This document shows, in pieces, positions 27,239 through 36,240 of a stretch of DNA of 64,000 nucleotides (positions are counted from its first letter, which is position 1; the number at the start of each line of letters is the position of its first letter). Source of the DNA: CAVSDF01 sp963726715 (GTDB taxonomy: Bacteria > Bacteroidota > Rhodothermia > Rhodothermales > BA12); the NCBI GenBank assembly GCA_963726715.1, contig CAVSDF010000010.1, positions 1-64,000 on the forward strand. Direction: 5' to 3'. The notes below the pieces were generated by a model. The model did not search any database and was not told where the DNA came from. It saw only the letters and a list, made by a program, of their open reading frames with translations. The position numbers and the translations under genes are program-made.

Positions 27239-28122
27239 GGGATGATCTTGTTGATCGGGTACTCGTAGATGCCCTCGGCGCCGGCCTCCTTGAGCGGGCC
27301 GATCATCGTGCGCACGGCGCGCTCCTCGACGACCGTCTCGATGGCGACCCACGTGTCGTCGAAGGCGAGCGGGGCGACGGTCGGGTTCTTGAGCGCGGGC
27401 AGGATGGCGAGGATCGTGTCGAGGGCCGCGCGCGGGGCGTTCATCTTGAGCGCCACCTTGCCTTCGGCGCGGATCGCGCCCTGCATCAGCATCGCGATCG
27501 TCTCGATCTTGCGGCGCTTCCACGGGTCGTTCCACGCCGCCGCGTTGGCGATGAGCTGCGTGTTCGATTCCATGAGCGTGTCGACGATGCGCAGTTTGTT
27601 CGCGCGCAGCGACGAGCCGGTCTCGGTCACCTCCACAATCGCGTCGACGAGGTCGGGGCACTTGGCCTCGGTCGCGCCCCACGAGAACTCGACGTCGGCC
27701 TCGACGCCGTGGCCGAGCAGCCACGTCTGCGTCAGGTTGACGACTTCGGTGGCGAGGCGCTTGCCCTGCAAATCGCGCACGCTGTGGATGTCGGAGTTCT
27801 CAGGCACGGCGAGCACCCAGCGGACCGGGCGCATCGACGCCTTGGAGTAGACGAGGTCGGTCACGACGACGACCTCGCCCTCGCAGCCGGTTTCGCGGAT
27901 CCAGTCCTTGCCGGTCAGGCCCGCGTCGAAGACGCCGTCGCGCACGTAGCGCGCCATCTCCTGCGCGCGCACGAGCATCGCGCGGACCTCGTCGTCGTCG
28001 GAGGCGGGGAAGTACGAGCGGTCGCGGACGGTGAAGGCGTAGCCGGCCTTGCGCATCAGGTCCATCGTGGCGTCCTGAAGGCTGCCCTTGGGGAGGCCGA
28101 GGTTGAGAAGAGGGGTGTCCAT
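27235..28122 (-). CDS. hisG: ATP phosphoribosyltransferase, long form
   Basis: 295 residues, the long HisG form with a C-terminal regulatory ACT-like domain (from about 215, ALKMNAPRAALDTILAILPALKNPTVAPLA), so it needs no HisZ. It condenses ATP and PRPP in the first histidine step. Visible: LGLPKGSLQDATMDLM, AQEMARYVRDGVFDAGLTGKDW, TEVVNLTQTWL and the PRPP loop EVTETGSSLRANKL. Separated from trpA by 74 bp containing a 7-bp tandem repeat. No other his gene is adjacent; coupling with tryptophan genes presumably reflects shared PRPP demand. Confidence 0.94.
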   Translation of the reverse strand: MDTPLLNLGLPKGSLQDATMDLMRKAGYAFTVRDRSYFPASDDDEVRAMLVRAQEMARYVRDGVFDAGLTGKDWIRETGCEGEVVVVTDLVYSKASMRPVRWVLAVPENSDIHSVRDLQGKRLATEVVNLTQTWLLGHGVEADVEFSWGATEAKCPDLVDAIVEVTETGSSLRANKLRIVDTLMESNTQLIANAAAWNDPWKRRKIETIAMLMQGAIRAEGKVALKMNAPRAALDTILAILPALKNPTVAPLAFDDTWVAIETVVEERAVRTMIGPLKEAGAEGIYEYPINKIIP

Positions 28123-28150
28123 TAGGGTGGGTTGTTTGTTGTTGGTAGTT

Positions 28151-28198
28151 GTCGTCCGTCGTCCGTCGTCCGTCGTCCGTCGTCCGTCGTCCGTCGTC
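28151..28198. repeat. Tandem 7-bp repeat between trpA and hisG
   Basis: GTCGTCC is repeated six times plus a partial unit, ending inside the trpA stop codon and 28 bp before the hisG start. Directly preceded by TTTGTTGTTGGTAGTT, the intergenic motif also seen at other loci. A microsatellite of this kind could vary in length and alter the hisG leader. Confidence 0.85.
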
Positions 28199-29099
28199 AG
28201 GCGCGCGGCGCTCCGGCGCGGAGGTCGGCGACGAAGGCGTGGACGGCGGCGAGGCGGTCGGCGTCGCTCTGGGAGGGATCGTCCCACGCCCGCGCGGCGA
28301 CTTCGATGAGGGCGGAGCCGACGATGACGCCGTCGGCGTGGGGGGCGAGGCGGCGCACGTCGACGCCGGTGCGGATGCCGAAGCCGACGCAGAGCGGGTT
28401 GGCGTCGGTGAGCCCGCGGGCGCGGTCGAGGTAGTCGGTCACCGCATCGCCTCCATCGCGGTCGTCCGTCGTGGCGATGGCCTGGCCGGTGAGGCCGGGC
28501 GTCGAGACGGCGTAGACGAAGCCGGTCGAGGCGGCGTCGACGCGGGCGATGCGCTCGTCGGACGTGTTCGGGGCGATGAGGAAGGTGAGGGCGAGGCCGT
28601 GCGTGGCGGCCGCCGCGCGAATCTGCGCCGCTTCCTCGGGCGGCAGGTCGGGCAGGATCAGCCCGGCGACACCCGCGGCGACGGCGTCGCGGCAGAACGC
28701 GTCGACGCCGTACTGGAGGACCGGGTTGACGTAGCCCATCAGCACGAGCGGCACGTCGGCGTGGCGCGCGGTGAAGGCCGCGGCGGTCTCGAAGGCGTCG
28801 CGCATCGTCACCCCGTGCGAGAGCGCCCGCACCGACGCGCGCTGAATCGGCACGCCCTCGGCGAGCGGGTCGGAGAACGGCATCCCCAACTCGACGAAAT
28901 CGGCCCCGGCTTCGACGCAGGCGGTCAGGATCGGGAGCGTGGCCGCGGGTTCGGGGAAGCCGCTCGTCAGAAACATCCCGAGCGCCGTCTCGCCCCGCGC
29001 GGCGATCGCGGCGAGGTGGCGCCGCAGCGGCAGGTCGGCGGTGGCGGTGGGCGTTCCCGAAATGGGTGTCAGGGCGTCGGGCGTCACGGAATCGGGCAT
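28197..29099 (-). CDS. trpA: Tryptophan synthase alpha chain
   Basis: 300 residues. Cleaves indole-3-glycerol phosphate to indole and glyceraldehyde 3-phosphate. Catalytic Glu and Asp lie in VELGMPFSDPLAEG; also LMGYVNPVLQYG, LILPDLPPEE, FLIAPNTSDERI, STPGLTGQ and a phosphate-binding GFGIRTG. It has an N-terminal extension of about 20 residues. Partner trpB is upstream, separated by an acetyltransferase gene. ATG 29099 in CCGATG context. Confidence 0.95.
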   Translation of the reverse strand: MPDSVTPDALTPISGTPTATADLPLRRHLAAIAARGETALGMFLTSGFPEPAATLPILTACVEAGADFVELGMPFSDPLAEGVPIQRASVRALSHGVTMRDAFETAAAFTARHADVPLVLMGYVNPVLQYGVDAFCRDAVAAGVAGLILPDLPPEEAAQIRAAAATHGLALTFLIAPNTSDERIARVDAASTGFVYAVSTPGLTGQAIATTDDRDGGDAVTDYLDRARGLTDANPLCVGFGIRTGVDVRRLAPHADGVIVGSALIEVAARAWDDPSQSDADRLAAVHAFVADLRAGAPRA

Positions 29100-29136
29100 C
29101 GGGAAGGTGGAGAGCGGCAGAGCGGAGATCGTCGGC

Positions 29137-29683
29137 TCAGGCGTCGGCGCCGGTGAACTGACCGGAGGGCGGACGCAGTTCGAGGAAGACGGACGGATCG
29201 GCGAGCGGGACGAAGCCGAGGGCCGCGTAGACGCCGTGGGCGTCGCGGGTGGCGAGCATCCAGCGGCGCACGGTCTGCATGTCGGGATGGTCGAGGAGGA
29301 AGCGCGTCAGCGCCCGCCCGAAACCGCGCCCGGTGTGGCCGTCGAGCACGAACACGTCGGCGAGGTAGGCGAACGACGCGCGGTCGGTGACGGCGCGCGC
29401 GAATCCGACGAGGCGGTCCGTCCGGATCGACGAGCGTCGCGCACAGCGACCCACGTACGGCCCGCGCCACGCGCTCGCGGTCGATGCCGGGGCTCCAGTA
29501 CGAGGCCGCGAGGAAGGCGTGGACGGCGTCGATGTCGACGGCGGCCGGGTCGTCGGTGATCGCGTAGCCGCCGGGAAGCTCCAGCCGCACGGACCCGTCG
29601 ACGGGCTCAGGGACCGCTCCTTCGCCCGTCTCGGGGACCGTTCTATCAGGCGTCGCCCCGTCTATCGTCCGCTCGTCAGGCAT
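29137..29683 (-). CDS. GNAT-family N-acetyltransferase, one surplus base
   Basis: ATG 29683 overlaps the end of trpB by 8 bp. The frame runs from AITDDPAAVDIDAVHAFLAA through SYWSPGIDRERVARAVRGS to ATLVDPDG, where one base near 29423 must be removed to continue RLVGFARAVTDRASFAYLAD. The acetyl-CoA site is VFVLDGHTGRGFGRALTRFL (R/Q-x-x-G-x-G/A type), followed by ATRDAHGVYAALGF. The SYWSPGI and YLADVFV features resemble the sortase-like GNAT group. Substrate unknown; the position between trpB and trpA is unusual. Confidence 0.82.
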
Positions 29684-30908
29684 CGGCGGCCTCGTCGTCC
29701 ATGTGCATCGCAATCGTCGCCATGTCCTTGTCGCCGCGGCCGGAGACGCAGACGACGCAGACCGCGTCCTCGGCGAGCGTCGGGGCAATGCGGGCGAGGA
29801 GGCTGACGGCGTGGGCGGTCTCCAGGGCCGGGATGATTCCCTCGGTGCGGGAGAGCAGGGTGACGCCCTCGAGCGCCTCGGCGTCGGTGACGGATTCGTA
29901 GGTCACGCGGCGCGTCTCGTGCAGGTGCGCGTGCTCCGGACCGATGCCGGGGTAGTCGAGGCCGGCGGAGATCGAGTGCGGGAGCGTCACCTGCCCGGCG
30001 TCGTCCTGGAGCAGGTACGAGAGGGCGCCGTGGAGGACGCCGGGCGAGCCCATCGTGAGCGTCGCCGCGTGGCGCTGCCCGGGCGCCGTCCCCTCGCCGC
30101 CCGCCTCGGCGCCGTAGAGCCGCACGTCGGCGTCGCCGACGAACGGGTGGAAGATGCCCATCGCGTTCGACCCGCCGCCGACGCACGCGAAGATGGCGTC
30201 GGGCGTCTCGCGGCCCTCGCGCTCGAGGAGTTGCCGCCGCGTTTCGAGGCCGATGACCGTCTGGAAGTCGCGCACCATCGACGGGTACGGGTGCGGCCCG
30301 ACGACCGATCCGATGACGTAGAAGGTGTCGTCGGGGTTGGCGACCCAGTCGCGGAAGGCCTCGTTCGTGGCGTCCTTGAGCGTCTGGCTGCCGCTCGTCG
30401 CCGGTCGCACCTCGGCGCCGAGCAGGCGCATCCGGAGGACGTTCAGGTGCTGCCGCTCGATGTCCTCGGCGCCCATGTAGACGATGCACGGCAGGCCGAA
30501 GCGCGCGCAGACGGTCGCCGTCGCCACGCCGTGCTGACCCGCGCCGGTCTCGGCGATGATGCGCCGCTTGCCCATTCGCCGCGCCAGCAGGATCTGCCCG
30601 ACGGTGTTGTTGATCTTGTGCGCGCCGGTGTGGCAGAGGTCCTCGCGCTTCAGGTACACGCGCCGCCCGACGCGCTCGGAGAGGCGCGGCGCGAACGTGA
30701 GCGGCGTCGGCCGCCCGACGTACTCGCTGAGCAGGCCGCGCCATTCGTCCCAGAACGCCTCGTCGGCGCGCGCCGCGTCCCACGCCGCGCGCAGGCGCTC
30801 GAAGGCGGGCACGAGGATCTCGGGGATGTACGCCCCGCCGAAGCGCCCGAAATGGCCGGTGTCGGCATCGGAGGCGGTCGGCGCGTCGGGGGCAAGGGTC
30901 GGGGTCAT
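29676..30908 (-). CDS. trpB: Tryptophan synthase beta chain
   Basis: 410 residues. PLP-dependent condensation of indole with serine. Key parts: FGGAYIPEILVPAFERL, the PLP Lys in KREDLCHTGAHKINNTVGQ, AETGAGQHGVATATV, phosphate-binding GGGSNAMGIF, and EGIIPALETAHAV. Typical TrpB1 length. ATG 30908 in CCGATG context. Followed by the overlapping acetyltransferase gene. Confidence 0.97.
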   Translation of the reverse strand: MTPTLAPDAPTASDADTGHFGRFGGAYIPEILVPAFERLRAAWDAARADEAFWDEWRGLLSEYVGRPTPLTFAPRLSERVGRRVYLKREDLCHTGAHKINNTVGQILLARRMGKRRIIAETGAGQHGVATATVCARFGLPCIVYMGAEDIERQHLNVLRMRLLGAEVRPATSGSQTLKDATNEAFRDWVANPDDTFYVIGSVVGPHPYPSMVRDFQTVIGLETRRQLLEREGRETPDAIFACVGGGSNAMGIFHPFVGDADVRLYGAEAGGEGTAPGQRHAATLTMGSPGVLHGALSYLLQDDAGQVTLPHSISAGLDYPGIGPEHAHLHETRRVTYESVTDAEALEGVTLLSRTEGIIPALETAHAVSLLARIAPTLAEDAVCVVCVSGRGDKDMATIAMHMDDEAADA

Positions 30909-30949
30909 CGGGATGGGGTCGGGAATGGAAAATCAATGGGCGATGCGAG

Positions 30950-30976
30950 GTGGGGCACGGTATATCGTGCCCCTAC
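30950..30976. repeat. GTAGGGGC-type palindrome between trpF and trpB
   Basis: GTGGGGCACG, centre GTAT, then ATCGTGCCCCTAC. It belongs to the same family as 13662 (also CACGAT core), 34520 and 45533; the left end is degenerate (GTGG instead of GTAG). Confidence 0.7.
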
Positions 30977-31006
30977 CGCCACCGGACACGGTTCGCGCAC
31001 GTCACC

Positions 31007-31663
31007 TCACGCATCTTCGAACACCGACAGGGCGTCGAAAAACGCCTGCACCTTCTCGAAATCCTTCACGCCGGGCGCGGATTCGAGGCCGCTCGACACA
31101 TCGACACCGGCCGGACGCATCGTCTCGATGGCTTCGACGACGTTCTCGGGCGTCAGGCCACCGGCGAGCAGGAGCGGGACGCCGCGGTCGGCGAGGTCGA
31201 CGGAGAGTTCGCGGGCCAATCGCCAGTTGAACGACTCGCCGGTGCCGCCCCAGAGGCTCGTCGAGTGGGTGTCGAGGAGGATGGCGTGGACGTGGTCGAG
31301 GTACGGGTCGATGGCCCAGCGGAGCTGCTCCGAACTCGCGTCGTGGAGCACGCGGATCGCCTTGATGACGGGCACCGTCACCGCCTGCGCGACGTGCGGC
31401 GGCTCGTCGCCGTGGAGCTGCGCGAACGCGAAGCCCGCCGCCTCGCAGGCCGCGTTCACCTCGTCGGCGCTGCGGTTGACGAAGACGCCGACGCCGCGGG
31501 CGCCGTAGATCCACGACAGCATCTCGCGCGCCGCCGCCGGGGAGACGTAGCGCGGGCTGTCCGGGTGCTGGATGAAGCCGAGGTAGTCGGCGCCGAGTCC
31601 GGCGCAGTAGCGAGCGTCTTCGAGCGTGGTCAGGCCGCAGACCTTGACGAGCGGGCGGGGCAT
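31007..31663 (-). CDS. trpF: Phosphoribosylanthranilate isomerase
   Basis: 218 residues, TIM barrel. Catalytic Cys in KVCGLTTLEDA and Asp in LLDTHSTSLWGGTGESFNW; LLLAGGLTPENV and GVDVSSGLESAPGVKD bind the phosphate. ATG 31663 with CCCCGATG. 41 bp after trpC. Confidence 0.95.
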   Translation of the reverse strand: MPRPLVKVCGLTTLEDARYCAGLGADYLGFIQHPDSPRYVSPAAAREMLSWIYGARGVGVFVNRSADEVNAACEAAGFAFAQLHGDEPPHVAQAVTVPVIKAIRVLHDASSEQLRWAIDPYLDHVHAILLDTHSTSLWGGTGESFNWRLARELSVDLADRGVPLLLAGGLTPENVVEAIETMRPAGVDVSSGLESAPGVKDFEKVQAFFDALSVFEDA

Positions 31664-31704
31664 CGGGGAGGAGAGATGGAGGTCGGAAAGGGCGGCGATG
31701 ACGG

Positions 31705-32508
31705 TCAGCCGATGCGGTTCATCACGCGGTCGCGCATCTCGGCGAGCGCGGCGCCGGGGTCGGGCTGGACGACGAACGCTTCGCCGATGAGGACGGCGTC
31801 GGTGCCCGCGCGGGCCAGTTCGGCGACGACGGCGTCGTCTTTGAGTCCGCTCTCGGCGACGCGCACGATCTCTTCGGGGAGGATGCGCCACACCTCGGCG
31901 GAGCGACCGAGGTCGACCTCGAACGTCCGCAGATCCCGGTGGTTGACGCCGACGATCCGCGCGGCATCGACATCGACGTGGTCGAGTTCGAACGGGCTGT
32001 GGACCTCGATGAGCGCATGCAAGCCGAGCCCGGCAGCGGTCGCCTGCAGGTCGTGCATCGCCGAGCGGTCGAGGGCGGCGGCGATGAGCAGGACGCAGTC
32101 GGCGCCCCACGCCTTCGCCTCGTGGATCTGGTACGCGTCGACGACGAAGTCCTTGCGCAACAGAGGCAGTTCAGGCAGTTCCTCGCGCACCGCGCGAAGG
32201 TGATCGGGCGAGCCATCGAAGAAGTCCGGCTCCGTCAGCACCGAGACGAGCGAGGCGCCTGCGCGGGCGTAGCCCTCGGCGATGGCGACCGGATCGTACG
32301 CCTCGCGCAGCAGTCCCTTCGACGGCGAGCGGCGCTTGCACTCGGCGACGAACCGGATGTCGGAGCCGCGCGGGTCGGCCCGCAGCGCCGCGGCCACGTC
32401 GTGGGCCACGCGGTGCGCGTCGCCGCCGAGCGAGCCGACGCGGGTGCGGCGTTTGCGCACGACGAGCGTCTCGCGGGTGCGCTCGATGATCTGGTCGAGG
32501 ATGGTCAC
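31705..32508 (-). CDS. trpC: Indole-3-glycerol phosphate synthase
   Basis: 267 residues. Start GTG 32508 (GTG ACC ATC CTC GAC). Conserved blocks: FVAECKRRSPSKG (catalytic Lys), AGASLVSVLTEPDFFDG, LPLLRKDFVVDAYQI, ADCVLLIAA, VGVNHRDLRTFEVD, VAESGLKDD and VLIGEAFV. Stand-alone, not fused to TrpF. The upstream 227 bp contain two repeat elements, so trpC may have its own weak initiation. Confidence 0.96.
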   Translation of the reverse strand: MTILDQIIERTRETLVVRKRRTRVGSLGGDAHRVAHDVAAALRADPRGSDIRFVAECKRRSPSKGLLREAYDPVAIAEGYARAGASLVSVLTEPDFFDGSPDHLRAVREELPELPLLRKDFVVDAYQIHEAKAWGADCVLLIAAALDRSAMHDLQATAAGLGLHALIEVHSPFELDHVDVDAARIVGVNHRDLRTFEVDLGRSAEVWRILPEEIVRVAESGLKDDAVVAELARAGTDAVLIGEAFVVQPDPGAALAEMRDRVMNRIG

Positions 32509-32529
32509 GGTGTCAGGTGGAGAGCAATC

Positions 32530-32558
32530 GTAGAGACGCATCGCCGATGCGTCTGCGC
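32530..32558. repeat. GTAGAGACGCATC palindromic element (degenerate right arm)
   Basis: Left arm GTAGAGACGCATC intact; right arm GATGCGTCTGCGC departs from the exact complement at its end. Related copies: 55774, 63722 and 63830. Confidence 0.8.
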
Positions 32559-32587
32559 GGGAAATGCGTCGTGTGGCATTGCATCGA

Positions 32588-32683
32588 TGTCATTGCGAGG
32601 AGGCCGCAGGCCGACGCGGCAATCTGGATCGACGGACCCCTTCGACCCGGATTGCCACGGCCCTTGCAGGGCCTCGCAATGAC
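32588..32683. repeat. Dispersed hairpin with CATTGCGAGG arms
   Basis: Left arm TGTCATTGCGAGGAGGCC, right arm GGGCCTCGCAATGACA, with matching inner parts GCGGCAATCTGG and CCGGATTGCC. About 96 bp between trpD and trpC. Hairpins with these arms are scattered in many unrelated bacterial genomes (general knowledge). It could cause partial termination or mRNA processing inside the operon. Confidence 0.75.
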
Positions 32684-32735
32684 AGCGGGTGAGGGTGGAG
32701 GAGGGCGGATGCACGCAGTCGGTCTGATCGGTGAG

Positions 32736-33757
32736 TCAGGTCACAGCGTTGGAGGCGGTGACGAGGGCGGTCAGGCGGGCGCGGGCGGCGCCGCTGGCGA
32801 CGCTCTCGCGGGCGGCGGCGAGGGCTGCCTCGGGGGCGTCGTGGCGTCCGGCGACGCGGAGGGCGAGGGCGGCGTTGAGGAGGACGGCGTCGAGCGGGGC
32901 GCCGGGCGTGCCCGAGAGCACGTCGAGGAGCATCCGCGCGTTGTCGGTCGGCGCTGCCGCCGCGGATGGCGTCGAGGGGTGCCGAGTCGCGAGGCCGAAG
33001 TCGGCGGGGACGACGGTCTCGCGCGCGGTCGTGGCGCCTCGCTCGACGGGGAAGACAGCGGTGTCGCCCGCGAGCGTTGCCTCATCCAACCCATCGCTGG
33101 AGAGGGCGAGGGCGCGCGTGGCGCCGAGGGCGGCGAGGATGGCGGCCACCTTCTCCGCCGTCGCCGCCGAGAAGCACCCGACGACCTGGCGCCGCACGCC
33201 CGCCGGGTTGCACAGCGGACCGAGCACGTTGAAGGCCGTCCGCACGCCGAGCGCCCGCCGCACCGGCATCACCGGGCGCAGGGCGGGGTGGAAGAGCGGG
33301 GCGAACAGGAATCCGATGCCCGTTTTTGCAATGCACGCCTCGACCCCGGCGGCGCCGAGGTTGACGTTGACGCCGAGCGCTTCGAGCACGTCGGCCGACC
33401 CGGTCAGGCTCGACACGCTGCGGTTGCCGTGCTTGGCGACCGTCACGCCGGCCCCCGCAACGACGAAGGCAGTCGCCGTCGAGACGTTGAAGGTGCCCGA
33501 GAGGTCGCCGCCCGTCCCGCACACGTCGATGGCGTCGGGGTCGTCGACGCGCACGGGGGTGGCGAAGGCGCGCATCGTCTCGGCGAATCCGGTGAATTCG
33601 TCGACCGTCTCGCCGCGCGCGGCCATCCCGACGAGCAGGCCGGCCATCTCGTCGGCGCTGGCCTCGCCGCGCATGAGCACGGCCATCGCCGCGGCAGCGT
33701 CGGCGCGGGCGAGGGTGCCGCCCCCGGCGACGGTGGTCAGGAAGGGTCGGAGCGGCG

Positions 33758-33761
<4 letters not shown>
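32736..33761 (-). CDS. trpD: Anthranilate phosphoribosyltransferase
   Basis: 341 residues. Glycine-rich PRPP loop CGTGGDLSGTFNVST, then KHGNRSVSS, NLGAAGVEACIAKTGIGFLFAP, RTAFNVLGPLCNPA and the acidic metal motif as DE in SSDGLDEATL. The GTG start overlaps the trpG stop (GTGA at 33758-33761), so translation is coupled. Not fused to trpG. Confidence 0.95.
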
Positions 33762-34426
<665 letters not shown>

Positions 34427-34519
34427 CGGCGTGTCAGGCGGCGCCGTGTCGGGGCGCGGAAGGCGTGGAAGGGTGTGTGGCGTAGGGACGGGCGATGGCC
34501 TCGCGCGGGGCGGTGCGAT

Positions 34520-34548
34520 GTAGGGGCGGGTCTGAGACCCGCCCCTAC
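34520..34548. repeat. Perfect GTAGGGGCGGGTCT palindrome
   Basis: Arm GTAGGGGCGGGTCT, single central G, then the exact complement AGACCCGCCCCTAC. It lies between trpS and trpG. A fragment of the same inner sequence (GGGGCGGGTCTGAGAC) occurs at about 49070. Confidence 0.85.
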
Positions 34549-34573
34549 GGAACGTCGGATGTGAACCGGTCCG

Positions 34574-35629
34574 TCACCGGTACGCCAGCCCCGACGCCGC
34601 GCGAACGGCGTCCATCGTGGCACGCGCGGCGGTGCGGGCGCGGCGGGCGCCGTCGGCGAGGACATCGTAGACGTCGTCCGGACGTGCGGCGAGTTCGCGG
34701 CGGCGCTCGCGGGCCCCGGCGAAATGCGCCGTCAGCATCGCCAGCAGTTCCTTCTTCGCGTGGCCGTAGCCGTAGCCGCCTGCCCGGTACGCATCCGCAA
34801 TCTCGGCAAGGCGCTCGGGTGGGGCGACGAGGCGGAGGAGGGCGTAGACGTGGTCGGCGTCGGGGTCCTTAGGCGCCTCCAGGGGCGTCGAGTCGGTCAC
34901 GATCGACATCACCTTGGCCTTCAGCGCCGCGCCCTCGTCGAAGATGCCGATCGTGTTGCCGTAGGATTTGGACATCTTGCGCCCGTCGGTGCCCGGCACG
35001 ACGGCGACCTCGGGGAGGATGAGCGCGTCCGGGATGGGCAGCACCGGTGCATCGTGGGGGCAGTAGGTGCGGTTGAAGCGGGCGGCGGCGTCGCGCGAGA
35101 TTTCGAGGTTCTGCCGCTGATCGGCCCCGACCGGCACGACGGCGCCACGGTACGCGAGGATGTCGGCGGCCTGGAGGATCGGGTAGGTGAACAGGCCTGC
35201 GTTGGAGACGAGTCCGTTCTGCACCTTGTCCTTGTACGCGAGGCCGTTTTCGAGGTCCGCGACCGGGGTCAGGCAGAGCAGGATCCACGCCAGTTCCGTC
35301 ACCTCGGGCACGTCCGACTGCACGAACAGCGCCGCGCCCGGCGATCCATCCGCCCGCTTTTGAGAGTCGAAGCCGAGCGCGAGGTAGTCGAGCGCGACCT
35401 CGTACGTGTAGCGCCGCAGGGCCTCCGCATCGCGCAGCGAGGTCAGCGCGTGGAAGTTGACGATGAAGAAGTACGCCTCGCGGGCCGTCTTCGAGAGCGC
35501 GACGTGCTGCCGCATCGCCCCGAAGTAGTTGCCGATGTGCAGCGTCCCCGACGGCTGGATGCCGGAGACGACGACGGCGTCGGGCGCGACGGCCATCGCG
35601 GGCGCAGGCGCGGGTACAGACTCGGACAT
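34574..35629 (-). CDS. trpS: Tryptophanyl-tRNA synthetase
   Basis: 351 residues, class I. Motifs: SGIQPSGTLHIGNYFGAM (HIGH), ALDYLALGFD, VPVGADQRQNLEISRD, and GTDGRKMSKSYGNTI (KMSKS). Charging enzyme for tRNA-Trp, placed within the trp operon between trpE and trpG; this links aminoacylation capacity to biosynthesis and could feed back on an attenuator. 2-bp gap after the ferritin-like gene. Confidence 0.96.
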   Translation of the reverse strand: MSESVPAPAPAMAVAPDAVVVSGIQPSGTLHIGNYFGAMRQHVALSKTAREAYFFIVNFHALTSLRDAEALRRYTYEVALDYLALGFDSQKRADGSPGAALFVQSDVPEVTELAWILLCLTPVADLENGLAYKDKVQNGLVSNAGLFTYPILQAADILAYRGAVVPVGADQRQNLEISRDAAARFNRTYCPHDAPVLPIPDALILPEVAVVPGTDGRKMSKSYGNTIGIFDEGAALKAKVMSIVTDSTPLEAPKDPDADHVYALLRLVAPPERLAEIADAYRAGGYGYGHAKKELLAMLTAHFAGARERRRELAARPDDVYDVLADGARRARTAARATMDAVRAASGLAYR

Positions 35630-35631
35630 TC

Positions 35632-36108
35632 TCAGGAGGTGGCGCGGCGGGCGGCTTCGCGGACGGTCGTCAGGCGCGCCTCGCTCGATGCGCGGACGAT
35701 GCCGAGCGTCGCGCCGGTGCGGATCTGGTGGGGGACGTCGGCGAGGCTGGCGGCGACCTGGTCGCGGAAGGCGGTCTCGCGCTCGGCAAGTCCGGTGAGC
35801 ATCTGCGCGGGCGTACCGTCGGTGCGGATGCTGCCCGGCTCGATGGCGGTCCCGCTGATCGGGGTGCCGCCGAGCGAGAGGATCGTCTCCGAGAGCTTGC
35901 CCGCGTCGATGCGCGCGGTGCGCAGGTGGGCGCCGAGGGCGTCGGAGAGCGCGCCTGCCGGAAGCTGCTGCCGCACGTATTCGTAGGCGCTGAGCAGGCG
36001 CACGTGGGCGTCCATCAGCGGGTTGAGCGCGGCGACGGTCTCGGAGGCCGAGGCCGACACGCCCGCGCCGCCCTTGTTGAGCACCGTGTTGAGGATGGTG
36101 TCGATCAT
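35632..36108 (-). CDS. Ferritin-like-fold protein, unknown function
   Basis: 158 residues, almost wholly helical. NPLMDAHVRLLSAYEYVRQ, LRTARIDAGKLSETILSLGG and AERETAFRDQVAASLADV suggest a four-helix ferritin-like bundle similar to DUF2383/DUF892 proteins. Only part of the usual Glu/His metal ligands is apparent (DAH, E in AYE), so metal binding is uncertain. ATG 36108 (CTCGATG). Embedded between trpE and trpS. Confidence 0.6.
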   Translation of the reverse strand: MIDTILNTVLNKGGAGVSASASETVAALNPLMDAHVRLLSAYEYVRQQLPAGALSDALGAHLRTARIDAGKLSETILSLGGTPISGTAIEPGSIRTDGTPAQMLTGLAERETAFRDQVAASLADVPHQIRTGATLGIVRASSEARLTTVREAARRATS

Positions 36109-36240
36109 CGAGAGGGGAGGTTGGAGGAGATGAGGATGGGCGACAAGATCGGACGCCAAACGCGCGAGGCGGGGTCGCGGGTGCCGGGCGCGGACGAAGG
36201 ACGGGTGACGATTTGACGGTTCGGCGTCCGGCTCAGCACC

